Positions 1 through 6,720 of a DNA stretch of 9,160 nucleotides are shown piece after piece (within the stretch, counting starts at the first letter, position 1; every line of letters begins with the position of its first letter). The stretch spans positions 1-9,160 of the forward strand of contig CAUJFT010000105.1 of NCBI GenBank assembly GCA_963169475.1. Reading direction: 5' to 3'. The notes beneath the pieces are model-generated. The model searched no databases. It saw nothing but the letters and a program-made list of their open reading frames with translations, and had not been told where the DNA came from. Source of the DNA: Bacteroidota bacterium. Its GTDB lineage: Bacteria > Bacteroidota > Bacteroidia > J057. Made by a program: the position numbers and the translations under genes.

Positions 1-535
1 GCGTTTGGGACACAAGGTCTGCACCAACTTCTTTCAGTACGTCATGTAGGGTTCCGGCATCCCAATCATTATGAATTGCTACCTTTTTTTGCATTAGTAG
101 GTTTCCCGTATCTATTTCTTTGTCAATAAAAAAGGTGGTTACACCGGTTTCTATTTCTCCTTGAATAATGGCATGATTAATCGGAGCAGCCCCCCGATAG
201 TTGGGCAAGAGGGAAGCGTGAAGATTAAGGGTGCCTAACTTTGGAATCCTCCATACTGCTTCCGGCAGCATTCTAAACGCAACGACAACGGCAACATCAG
301 CATCGAGTGTAGAAATATGATGAACAAATGCTGCGTCCCTGAGTTTTTCGGGTTGAAGTACGGGCAAGCCTATTTCAATCGCTCTTATTTTTACGGGAGA
401 AGACATGGGCTTTAAGCCTCTTCCGGAGGGTTTGTCGGGGACAGTAACCACGGCTACAATGTCATGCCCGTCTGCATAAATCCTATCCAATGTATCCACT
501 GCAAATTCCGGAGTACCCATAAATATTACTTTCAT
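1..535 (-). CDS. fmt: Methionyl-tRNA formyltransferase, 5' part (cut by the window's left edge)
   Basis: Transfers a formyl group from 10-formyltetrahydrofolate to the amino group of Met-tRNA(fMet), making the initiator tRNA in the cytoplasm. I translated the minus strand from the ATG at 533-535; 178 residues are visible of the usual roughly 310, so most of the N-terminal formyltransferase domain is present and the C-terminal tRNA-binding domain lies off the window. The start reads MKVIFMGTPEFAV, the family's opening strand and loop. The core motif NLHASLLPNYRGAAPI lies at residues 104-119, with N104 and H106 matching the catalytic Asn and His, and D142 in EIDTG matching the catalytic Asp. 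VPDKPSGRG at 32-40 is also typical. The frame is intact. The gene diverges from yaaA across 174 nt. No strong Shine-Dalgarno sequence is seen, which is normal for this phylum. Identity is very secure. Confidence 0.96.
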   Translation of the reverse strand, partial: MKVIFMGTPEFAVDTLDRIYADGHDIVAVVTVPDKPSGRGLKPMSSPVKIRAIEIGLPVLQPEKLRDAAFVHHISTLDADVAVVVAFRMLPEAVWRIPKLGTLNLHASLLPNYRGAAPINHAIIQGEIETGVTTFFIDKEIDTGNLLMQKKVAIHNDWDAGTLHDVLKEVGADLVSQT

Positions 536-634
536 ATCTTAAAAAATCTTGCGTTCTTTGTGGCTTATAAATCTTATCGAGTAATCATTTTTTATAGAGA
601 TTGATAATTTGTTTAAGGTATTTATTATCAATTG

Positions 635-667
635 TTTGAATTTTGCTTTCAATATAAGTTAATTTTA
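635..667 (+). promoter_or_regulatory. Candidate yaaA promoter in the fmt/yaaA divergent region
   Basis: TTTG at 635-638 is followed after 21 nt by TAATTTTA at 660-667, a 7/8 match to the Bacteroidota -7 consensus TAnnTTTG with a -33 TTTG-like element. Transcription would start near 673, leaving a leader of about 37 nt before the yaaA ATG. In this A+T-rich stretch a one-mismatch match is weak evidence. I found no exact TAnnTTTG for fmt on the opposite strand between 536 and 709. Confidence 0.3.
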
Positions 668-709
668 AGCAGGTAGTTACTTCTCCATAAAACTGATATT
701 AGCGCATAT

Positions 710-1483
710 ATGTTAATTATTCTTTCTCCTTCTAAGACGTTAGATTATTCCCCCTCTTCGGTTTCATTGGCTTCGGAGCCTGTCTTTCAGAAACAAGCCC
801 AAACGCTAATCACATACCTACGGAAATTGTCAGCCACAGAAATTGCCGATTTGATGGACGTAAGCGAAAAGATTGCAGTGCTTAACAGGGAACGCTACCA
901 AAATTTTGAAAAAAAAACTCAAAATAAACATTCTAAACAAGCACTCCTCGCCTTTAAAGGAGATGTATATCTTGGATTTGAAACCGAAAGATATACCGAA
1001 AAAGAGTATGAATACGCACAAGAACATTTGAGGATATTATCTGGCTTATATGGCATCTTGAAACCGATGGATTGGATTCAGCCCTACCGTTTAGAAATGG
1101 GAACTGCGCTCAATACCCCTAATGCTAAAAATTTATATGAATTTTGGGGAGATAAAATTACGCGTTCCATTAATGAGGTGCTGAAAATGGATTCTGAAAA
1201 AACACTAATAAATCTGGCTTCTCAGGAATATTTTGCGGCAGTAGTCCCCGCTAAATTAAGGGGAAAGCTAATTACCATTCACTTTAAGGAATGGAGGGCT
1301 GATAAGTTGCAGGTGATTTCTTTCAATGCAAAAAAAGCAAGAGGGAAAATGGCAAACTTCGCTATTTTACACCATCTTACAGACCCGGAAGCCCTCAAAT
1401 ATTGTCGTGAAGATGGATATGTTTACAATCCGGAGTATTCGGATTCGGAAAATTGGGTATTTATAAAACAAAAATATCCATAG
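710..1483 (+). CDS. yaaA: Peroxide stress protein YaaA (UPF0246 / DUF328 family)
   Basis: A cytoplasmic protein of 257 residues, the normal family length (E. coli YaaA is about 258). In E. coli the gene is induced by OxyR and its product limits hydrogen-peroxide damage by keeping free iron low; the fold carries a helix-hairpin-helix and binds DNA. That role is known for E. coli and inferred here. Family hallmarks run the whole length: MLIILSPSKTLD at the N-terminus, KGDVYLGFE in the first third, LSGLYGILKPMD and QPYRLEMGT in the middle, NLYEFWGDKIT and NLASQEYF next, then HFKEWRADK and KKARGKMANFAI near the C-terminus. The ATG at 710 gives exactly the conserved N-terminus, so the start is secure. 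It stands alone, divergent from fmt, and a hairpin terminator overlaps its last codons. No OxyR-type site is evident upstream. Confidence 0.95.
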   Translation: MLIILSPSKTLDYSPSSVSLASEPVFQKQAQTLITYLRKLSATEIADLMDVSEKIAVLNRERYQNFEKKTQNKHSKQALLAFKGDVYLGFETERYTEKEYEYAQEHLRILSGLYGILKPMDWIQPYRLEMGTALNTPNAKNLYEFWGDKITRSINEVLKMDSEKTLINLASQEYFAAVVPAKLRGKLITIHFKEWRADKLQVISFNAKKARGKMANFAILHHLTDPEALKYCREDGYVYNPEYSDSENWVFIKQKYP

Positions 1484-1506
1484 GAGTCGCTCCCTTGGAT
1501 ATTTTA
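1471..1506 (+). terminator. Hairpin terminator overlapping the end of yaaA
   Basis: The arms AAAATATCCA (1471-1480) and TGGATATTTT (1496-1505) are perfect reverse complements. The same axis of symmetry gives an inner GGAG/CTCC stem (1483-1486 with 1490-1493) around a TCG loop, with a 2x2 internal mismatch between the stems. The 3' arm ends in a T run, and the 5' arm begins in an A run, so it could work in both directions. The yaaA stop codon (1481-1483) lies inside the hairpin. Function is inferred from structure alone. Confidence 0.7.
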
Positions 1507-1981
1507 TACTTAATTCCTTTGTGGGGTTAATACGGTACGGTTGCGTTACTTATTAATGATTCTGGATTCGATAAGGGATACTTTATTTTCTCTGTGTCGT
1601 GGGTTATTCTTCCCGGTCCTACAGAAATTAAGATTTATACCCTTTATGGGATACCAAGCTAAAAGGTAACCGAAATTTATTACTTTTTTTTTGAATATTT
1701 AAGCGATTCGATATCAATAGGTTCTGTAACTATTTTTTGGATATACAAAACGATACACTCCTCAATGTATAATTTGGCTCACAACCAAGCATTTTCACCG
1801 GATTATTATCCTCTTTTACCTTCTTCCTCTCCTCATTATCGTGTAAGATAAGTACTCGTTTGAAATTAGTTTATAATATTGTTTTTAATTAAAAAGTTGA
1901 TAAATAGCTATTTGTGAGGACTAAGAACTCATCATTAAAAAATAAGAACTACTTAGGCAAAGAAACGAAACAAAATTCAAG
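1507..1981. other. Gene-poor interval between yaaA and the TPR-ankyrin gene
   Basis: About 475 nt with no credible gene on either strand. It is rich in A+T and homopolymer runs. Two short open frames without good starts look faintly protein-like: plus 1531-1659 (43 codons, ending IKIYTLYGIPS) and minus 1778-1683 (32 codons, containing IVTEPIDIESLKY). They may be remains of decayed genes or chance. Two perfect A+T palindromes lie at 1882-1895 and 1902-1913. An 8-nt direct repeat, TAAGAACT, occurs at 1922-1929 and 1943-1950. No clear terminator for the gene on the minus strand was found. Confidence 0.6.
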
Positions 1982-4900
1982 TTATTTCAGCATTTTAGCG
2001 AGTGCTTTATGCTTATATTTAGCAGCAAGTTTAGAAGGCGTTCGCTTAAAATTGTCTATAGCCGTTTTACTTGCACCTTTTCCTAAAAGTACCCTTGCGA
2101 TATCAGAATTACCCATTTGAGCGGCATAATGCAGAGGAGTAAGACCCGAATCGCCTGCGACATTGACATCAGCTCCTTTGTCTAGCAGTATTTCGACCAC
2201 TTCAATATCTTTTGCAATAACGGCAAGGTGAATTGCCTGAAGGTTTTTCGCATTACGAGTTTTCATAGATACTCCTGCCGCTGTCAAGGTCTTAACGATA
2301 TTTTCGTTCCCATTTTCAGCCGCTATCATAAGGGCAGTATTACCCGCTTTGTCTTTCATCTCTTTGTCAATTCCAGCTTTGATTAACATTGTCACAATTT
2401 CAGTCAATCCCTTTTGGGCGGCAATGTGTAAAGCCGTTTGATTTTCTAAATTACTTACATTTAAGTTCAAATCCTTCCTTGTAAGCATGGATTCAAGCCA
2501 TTCTTTTCTGTTTAGTATTGCCACTTCCGTCAGTAGATATTTTCCTGCAATTGCCTGATTGAGGTCTATTTCTGGATTTAAAATAAACTCTTTTCCTATC
2601 TCAAAGGCATTTTTCCCAAGGCAATAAAAGATTACAGCTTCTTTTTTGTCGTTCAAGGCATAAGCTACCTTGGGGTAATATTTCAGAATCAAGGGAGTAA
2701 ACTCCGGGCGATTTTTGTCAATGGCATACATAGCAGTAGTAACGGCAAGGTATTCTGTTTCTTTCTCACTTTGCTGTTTGAGTATAGCCAAAGCATCTGC
2801 CGGGCTTGCGTTTTCGTTTAGCAACAAAGCCACTATATTTCCAAGCCCTTGATGTACCGCAAAAGATAAGGGGGTTTCTTCCTTGAAATTTTGATGATTT
2901 ACATTTGCGCCTTTGGCAATAAGCATTTCCGCCATTTGCTCATTTTTTTTCTGAATCGCAAGCATTAATAAATTATCTCCATTTTTGTCCTTTATCTCCG
3001 GATTTGCTCCCTTTTCTATAAGGGATTTAGCAGCAGCAACCTGATTCTCCATTACCGCAACGACTAACGCATTTCCTTTATCCAAAGATTGCTCGGATAA
3101 CGCTTCTACAATTTCCTTGTAACCCTTACGCGAAGCAATAGTTAATGCCGTTTCTCCCTTTTCATTAGGAATATCGGGTTTCGCTCCATATTGCATCAGG
3201 ATATTTACACAGCTTTTACTGTTTTTGTCCACCGCCCTAAAAAGTAGGTTTTGTATATTCTGTGTACCGGTTTCAGCAACCACTCCACCAAGAACCAAAC
3301 CAAGTATTTCGCCCTGATTTTTATCTACGGCAAATTGCGCCGGACTCACTCCGTTTTGCACTAATCCAGTAAGCAGGCGCGAGTCTGCGGCTCTTTTCAG
3401 ATAAGAAAAGTCTCCTTTTTCAATGCTATAAAAAAGCTCGGGAATAAATCGTTTTTCGTATTCTGCCTTTAAGGCAAGGGCATCGGAATTGGAAGGAGAG
3501 AGATACAATGCCCGTTGAAGAATGCTCATACTTTCCACCAAATCCTGCCCAAATACAGCACTAAATGCTAAGGCATTGACATTTTGATTGTCCTTTTGGA
3601 GGGCAGTTTGTGTAAAAAATTCGGCACTTGACAGAAAGGTAGAAGCACTTTTTGAATTGTTTTTTGCGTAATTATATTTTCTTTTTGCGGCCTCAAGCCA
3701 AGATTGAGAGGGAGCTTTTTGGGCGGCATCTGTATTGTCCACCGCGTTGCAATTAGGCTTAATACACATATTAGGAATATCAAATTTGGATTTTCCGGAG
3801 GCATCTCCAAATACAATCCATTTTGCTTCTTCGGCTGCACTTTCAGATTTTTTCTGAAAATACGTTCCCATACAAGCATAATAGCGGGCATATTCCAGAT
3901 TGCAACCCTCTACTGCTGCGTCAAATGCTTCGGCGGCTTTTTGTACGATTACGCTCCACTCCGCCCCAACTTCTTGCGCCCGTTTGAGATACTGATTGGT
4001 CAAATCCTGAACGGTGTATTCGTATTTTCTTAAGAGTTCTATTTGTCTTTCGCATTCGGCAAGGGCGGCAGAAGCCTGAGGGTGTCCGGGAAAAACCATT
4101 AAGGCTTGTTGATAATACCCGGCGGCAGCGTTAAAGTCTTTGTTACGGAGTGCTGCATCTCCAAGTGCCATAAATTGATTAAACTGCGCCTGCGCAATCA
4201 TACCCGCTACATTTTGCATTCGTGCCTGTATTTCACTTTGAGTAGTGGCATCATTGGGGAAAATCCGAGCGGCTTGTTCGTAATGAGATTTTGCAGTGTT
4301 AAAATCTCCTTGCTTTACTGCTTCGTCTCCTTTTTTTAGTAACCCGCCGTACTCCGCCTTTGCAAGTTGAATATCTGCCTCACGAACCTTGCCCTCTATA
4401 AGGTTTTTAGCACTTTGGTCATCGGGGAGCAGGCGCAATGCCTCCCAATAAAGTTGTTTGGAGCGGGCGTATTCTCCGTTTTTAAATGCAGCATCTCCGT
4501 TTCCCACTCCGATAAAGAATCTGGCTTTGTTCAGCTTTCCCGAAGCAATCGGGTGATTAGGGATAAGTTGGAGGGCTTGAAGGTACAATCCTTCTGCCCT
4601 TACATAATTATCTTCTTTCATTGCTTGGTCTCCCTCTGCAATTTTGGCATTACATTCCGTTTCTTTGCCCTGATTCCGAATATACTCTTCAATTATCTGT
4701 GTCCCGCCAAACTCAATTCCTGCAACTTGAAGATTGCAAAGAATAAAATTCTTCGCAAAAATAATTTTGGCAGAATCTGCCTCCATATCCGTGAATAGTG
4801 TTTTCCAATCAATAAAGTCGCGCTTATCAGGTCCATACTCTTCCCCGCTTTTGGAAACAAACCCTCCCATTTCCATAAATGTGGTATAATTACTTTGTCC

Positions 4901-5227
4901 TGCTTTGAAACAGAGATTTGATTTAAGCGAAAGTTGGGTGATTGAGAGTTTATCTATTACTCCGGAGAGGGAGCTTACGGGATATTTTTGTCCTTCCCAC
5001 ATATAAAACTCTCCGATTTTCCATTTTACTGCCGCAATTCTAATGGGCGTTCCGGTTCCGTCATTATCGTCCATTACCCATTTGAGGGTGATGCTTTCTA
5101 TCTGGGGCGCACTTTTCATTCCCCTAAATGGTGCCCAATTTTTGAGTTCGAGTGTTCCCTCTCTCTTTATAGCATAACTGCCTAATAGGGTCAAACTAAG
5201 TAAACATAAAAGTAAATACTGTTTCAT
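1982..5227 (-). CDS. Exported TPR and ankyrin-repeat protein of unknown function
   Basis: A 1081-residue protein with no function I recognise. Residues 1-19 form a Sec signal peptide (MKQYLLLCLL..., small residues at GSYA before the cut) without a lipobox. Residues 20-190 are an unrecognised domain with Cys106 and Cys164. Four TPR units follow, each opening with a GD pair at 199, 244, 300 and 356 and ending near a Pro (for example QALQLIPNHP). Residues 400-590 are a mostly helical linker with Cys442, 452, 488 and 493. From about 595 to the end lie ankyrin repeats: roughly ten clear ones (TALHIAAQKG, TPLHYAAQMG, LLDKGADVN) and several degenerate ones. It probably binds proteins in the periplasm or at the cell surface. 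The frame also allows TTG at 5287 and ATG at 5258-5260. I chose the ATG at 5225-5227 because it alone puts the signal peptide at the N-terminus and fits the promoter-like site at 5301. It diverges from the peptidase gene. Confidence 0.85.
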   Translation of the reverse strand: MKQYLLLCLLSLTLLGSYAIKREGTLELKNWAPFRGMKSAPQIESITLKWVMDDNDGTGTPIRIAAVKWKIGEFYMWEGQKYPVSSLSGVIDKLSITQLSLKSNLCFKAGQSNYTTFMEMGGFVSKSGEEYGPDKRDFIDWKTLFTDMEADSAKIIFAKNFILCNLQVAGIEFGGTQIIEEYIRNQGKETECNAKIAEGDQAMKEDNYVRAEGLYLQALQLIPNHPIASGKLNKARFFIGVGNGDAAFKNGEYARSKQLYWEALRLLPDDQSAKNLIEGKVREADIQLAKAEYGGLLKKGDEAVKQGDFNTAKSHYEQAARIFPNDATTQSEIQARMQNVAGMIAQAQFNQFMALGDAALRNKDFNAAAGYYQQALMVFPGHPQASAALAECERQIELLRKYEYTVQDLTNQYLKRAQEVGAEWSVIVQKAAEAFDAAVEGCNLEYARYYACMGTYFQKKSESAAEEAKWIVFGDASGKSKFDIPNMCIKPNCNAVDNTDAAQKAPSQSWLEAAKRKYNYAKNNSKSASTFLSSAEFFTQTALQKDNQNVNALAFSAVFGQDLVESMSILQRALYLSPSNSDALALKAEYEKRFIPELFYSIEKGDFSYLKRAADSRLLTGLVQNGVSPAQFAVDKNQGEILGLVLGGVVAETGTQNIQNLLFRAVDKNSKSCVNILMQYGAKPDIPNEKGETALTIASRKGYKEIVEALSEQSLDKGNALVVAVMENQVAAAKSLIEKGANPEIKDKNGDNLLMLAIQKKNEQMAEMLIAKGANVNHQNFKEETPLSFAVHQGLGNIVALLLNENASPADALAILKQQSEKETEYLAVTTAMYAIDKNRPEFTPLILKYYPKVAYALNDKKEAVIFYCLGKNAFEIGKEFILNPEIDLNQAIAGKYLLTEVAILNRKEWLESMLTRKDLNLNVSNLENQTALHIAAQKGLTEIVTMLIKAGIDKEMKDKAGNTALMIAAENGNENIVKTLTAAGVSMKTRNAKNLQAIHLAVIAKDIEVVEILLDKGADVNVAGDSGLTPLHYAAQMGNSDIARVLLGKGASKTAIDNFKRTPSKLAAKYKHKALAKMLK

Positions 5228-5300
5228 GTCTTGTATAAAATTAAAAGTGTAAAAAATCATTTTGGTTTTTATACGATAAAAAACCAAAGATTTTCCGTGT

Positions 5301-5308
5301 CAAAATTA
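5301..5308 (-). promoter_or_regulatory. Candidate promoter -7 element for the TPR-ankyrin gene
   Basis: On the minus strand this reads TAATTTTG, an exact match to the Bacteroidota -7 consensus TAnnTTTG. Transcription would start near 5295, giving a leader of about 67 nt before the ATG at 5227. The TTG at 5287 would fall almost on the start point, which is another reason to reject it. No good TTG is seen 19-21 nt further upstream; instead a short imperfect palindrome, ATGC-GT-GCAT, lies at 5332-5341, close to where the -33 element would be. Confidence 0.4.
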
Positions 5309-5425
5309 CAACAAATACTACTGCTTATACCATGCGTGCATAAATTTCAATCAAAAGTGTTAGAAAATAAGTCTTTATATCCATAATTTTGGTCATATTT
5401 AGCGTTTTGTTCCTCTTTTTTAAGG

Positions 5426-5455
5426 TTGAGAATAGAAGAAAAAATCGTATATTTG
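5426..5455 (+). promoter_or_regulatory. Candidate promoter of the C1B peptidase gene
   Basis: TTG at 5426-5428 is followed, after exactly 19 nt, by TATATTTG at 5448-5455. This matches both halves and the spacing of the Bacteroidota primary-sigma consensus (TTG, about 19 nt, TAnnTTTG). Transcription should start near 5461-5462, giving a leader of about 133 nt before the ATG at 5595. Another exact -7 match, TAATTTTG, lies at 5384-5391 but has no properly spaced TTG and is the weaker candidate. Confidence 0.6.
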
Positions 5456-5460
5456 CAGAT

Positions 5461-5529
5461 TAATCCCTAAAAATATAGCGGTATTATCAAAATCTACGGG
5501 ATTAGTAGTATCAATTATCTGATTGATAC
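5461..5529 (+). other. Two tandem inverted repeats in the peptidase leader
   Basis: The first pairs TAATCCC (5461-5467) with GGGATTA (5498-5504), a perfect 7-bp stem that begins right at the predicted transcription start and encloses 30 nt. Three nt later, GTATCAAT (5508-5515) pairs perfectly with ATTGATAC (5522-5529) around a 6-nt loop. Neither is followed by a T run, so they are not ordinary terminators. They could fold in the mRNA leader or be protein-binding dyads. I recognise no riboswitch class. The second dyad also contains the TTG at 5523 that would give a longer, unlikely form of the peptidase. Confidence 0.45.
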
Positions 5530-5594
5530 GGGGACTTTATCAGTCATTTTTTTGTACGTTAGTTTGTACCTATCATATAGTGAGTAATAAGGAT

Positions 5595-6710
5595 ATGAGA
5601 AAAAATATTTTTTTGTTTTTGATAATTGGGGTTACTGGGCTTTATGCACAAAAAACGGTAAAGGCAGGAGCTTATCAGTTTGAGGTAATAAAGGAAGTAC
5701 CTCATACTTCTGTCAAAGACCAGCAGAAAACCAATACTTGTTGGAGTTTTTCGGCTTGCTCTTTCTTGGAGTCTGAACTAATTCGGACAGGAAAAGGAGA
5801 TACTGATTTGTCAGAGATGTACGTGGTGAGGCAAACCTATCCGGAAAAAGTTAAGTGCTACCTTAACAATGGAGGGAGCGGTAAGTTGAGTCAGGGTGGG
5901 CTTGGGCATGATGTAATGAATAGCATTAGTAGTGCCGGTATTGTACCTCAATCTGCATTTTTGAGCCGTATGGAAAAAGAAGGAGTAGCAGATGAAGCAG
6001 AAGTATTCAGCCAAATAGAAAACACACTCAAAGGCTGGGAAGGACAGCCTTTGCCTCCGGATTGGAACGCAACGATTACCCAAATTGTGAATCGTAAAAT
6101 AGGAGAAACCCCCACCCAATTTGAATATAATGGTAAGACGTTTACGCCTCGTTCCTTTGCTGATTCTATGGGTATAAATCCCAAATCATATATTGGAATT
6201 ACTTCTTTTTTACATCACCCTTATTATGAGTCCTTTGCAATTGAGGTTCCGGATAATTTTTCAAAAGGGAAATATTGGAACTTGCCTATGTCAGAGTTTA
6301 TAGAAGTAGTAAAATCCGCGCTTATGAATGGTTACTCTGTCATTTGGGACGGCGATATTTCGAATGAGGGTTTTTCGGGTGCTTTTGGGCTTGCCATTTA
6401 TCCGGAGGCAGAGACCCATAAAGAGTATTTTACCAAAGTATTACCGGAAAAGGTATTTACCGAAGAGCAAAGACAGTTTGCTTTTGATACGGAAGAGGTT
6501 ACGGACGACCATCTTATGCACCTTGTAGGGTTGGCAAAGGCTTCAGACGGTACTATGTATTTTATCCTAAAAAATTCATGGGGAGCAGAAAAAGAAGCTA
6601 AGGGCTACATTTACATGTCCGAAACCTACTTTTCTCAATTTACCGTTTCGTGTATTATACACAAAGAGGCAATCCCTTCTGATGTTAAAGCTAAGTGCGA
6701 AGGAATGTAA
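5595..6710 (+). CDS. Exported C1B cysteine peptidase (bleomycin hydrolase / aminopeptidase C type)
   Basis: A 371-residue papain-fold peptidase that probably trims amino acids or short peptides from peptide N-termini outside the cytoplasm. Residues 1-18 are a signal peptide, MRKNIFLFLIIGVTGLYA, cut before Gln19 in the way typical of Bacteroidota. The catalytic set is complete: the oxyanion Gln43 in VKDQQ, Cys49 in TNTCWSFSA, His306 in DDHLM and Asn327 in LKNSWG. ESELIRTGKG and DLSEMYVVRQ just after the Cys, and TSFLHHPYY and AIEVPDN in the middle, match what I recall of Bacteroides enzymes annotated as aminopeptidase C (pepC-like). Classical cytosolic PepC is about 440-450 residues, so this is a shorter, exported branch, and the C-terminus (KAKCEGM) differs from the classical active-site arm. 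I chose the ATG at 5595, preceded by AAGGA-like sequence, over a TTG at 5523 that would bury the signal peptide. Its 3' end faces that of the TamB gene, 10 nt away. Confidence 0.92.
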   Translation: MRKNIFLFLIIGVTGLYAQKTVKAGAYQFEVIKEVPHTSVKDQQKTNTCWSFSACSFLESELIRTGKGDTDLSEMYVVRQTYPEKVKCYLNNGGSGKLSQGGLGHDVMNSISSAGIVPQSAFLSRMEKEGVADEAEVFSQIENTLKGWEGQPLPPDWNATITQIVNRKIGETPTQFEYNGKTFTPRSFADSMGINPKSYIGITSFLHHPYYESFAIEVPDNFSKGKYWNLPMSEFIEVVKSALMNGYSVIWDGDISNEGFSGAFGLAIYPEAETHKEYFTKVLPEKVFTEEQRQFAFDTEEVTDDHLMHLVGLAKASDGTMYFILKNSWGAEKEAKGYIYMSETYFSQFTVSCIIHKEAIPSDVKAKCEGM

Positions 6711-6720
6711 GAGAGTATCG

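Noticed and set aside
1736..1779. Promoter-like TTTG followed by TATAATTTG
   Set aside because: The -7 element has one base too many between TA and TTTG, and no gene lies in the right direction within reach.
1921..1956. CTAAG...CTTAG inverted repeat considered as a terminator for the TPR-ankyrin gene
   Set aside because: Only 5 bp of stem with a 26-nt loop and no suitable T run on the minus strand.
1914..2120. A 68-codon plus-strand frame starting just outside the TPR-ankyrin gene
   Set aside because: Most of it is the complement of the last ankyrin repeats, it has a non-ATG start and no domain, so it is most likely a shadow.
3568..3891. A 107-codon frame on the minus strand
   Set aside because: It overlaps the TPR-ankyrin gene in another frame of the same strand; the long frame has clear repeat structure and this one has none.
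3704..4798. Several open frames of 77-143 codons on the plus strand (3704-4033, 4106-4339, 4367-4798)
   Set aside because: They lie antisense to the TPR and linker part of the large minus-strand gene. Their translations are rich in Cys, Phe and Ile and resemble no family, as expected for shadow frames.
5228..5287. A 20-residue longer start for the TPR-ankyrin protein (TTG at 5287)
   Set aside because: It would place polar and aromatic residues before the signal peptide, and it lies almost on the predicted transcription start.
5523..5594. A 24-residue longer start for the C1B peptidase (TTG at 5523)
   Set aside because: It is a TTG inside a hairpin, and the downstream ATG gives a textbook signal peptide with a better ribosome-binding context.
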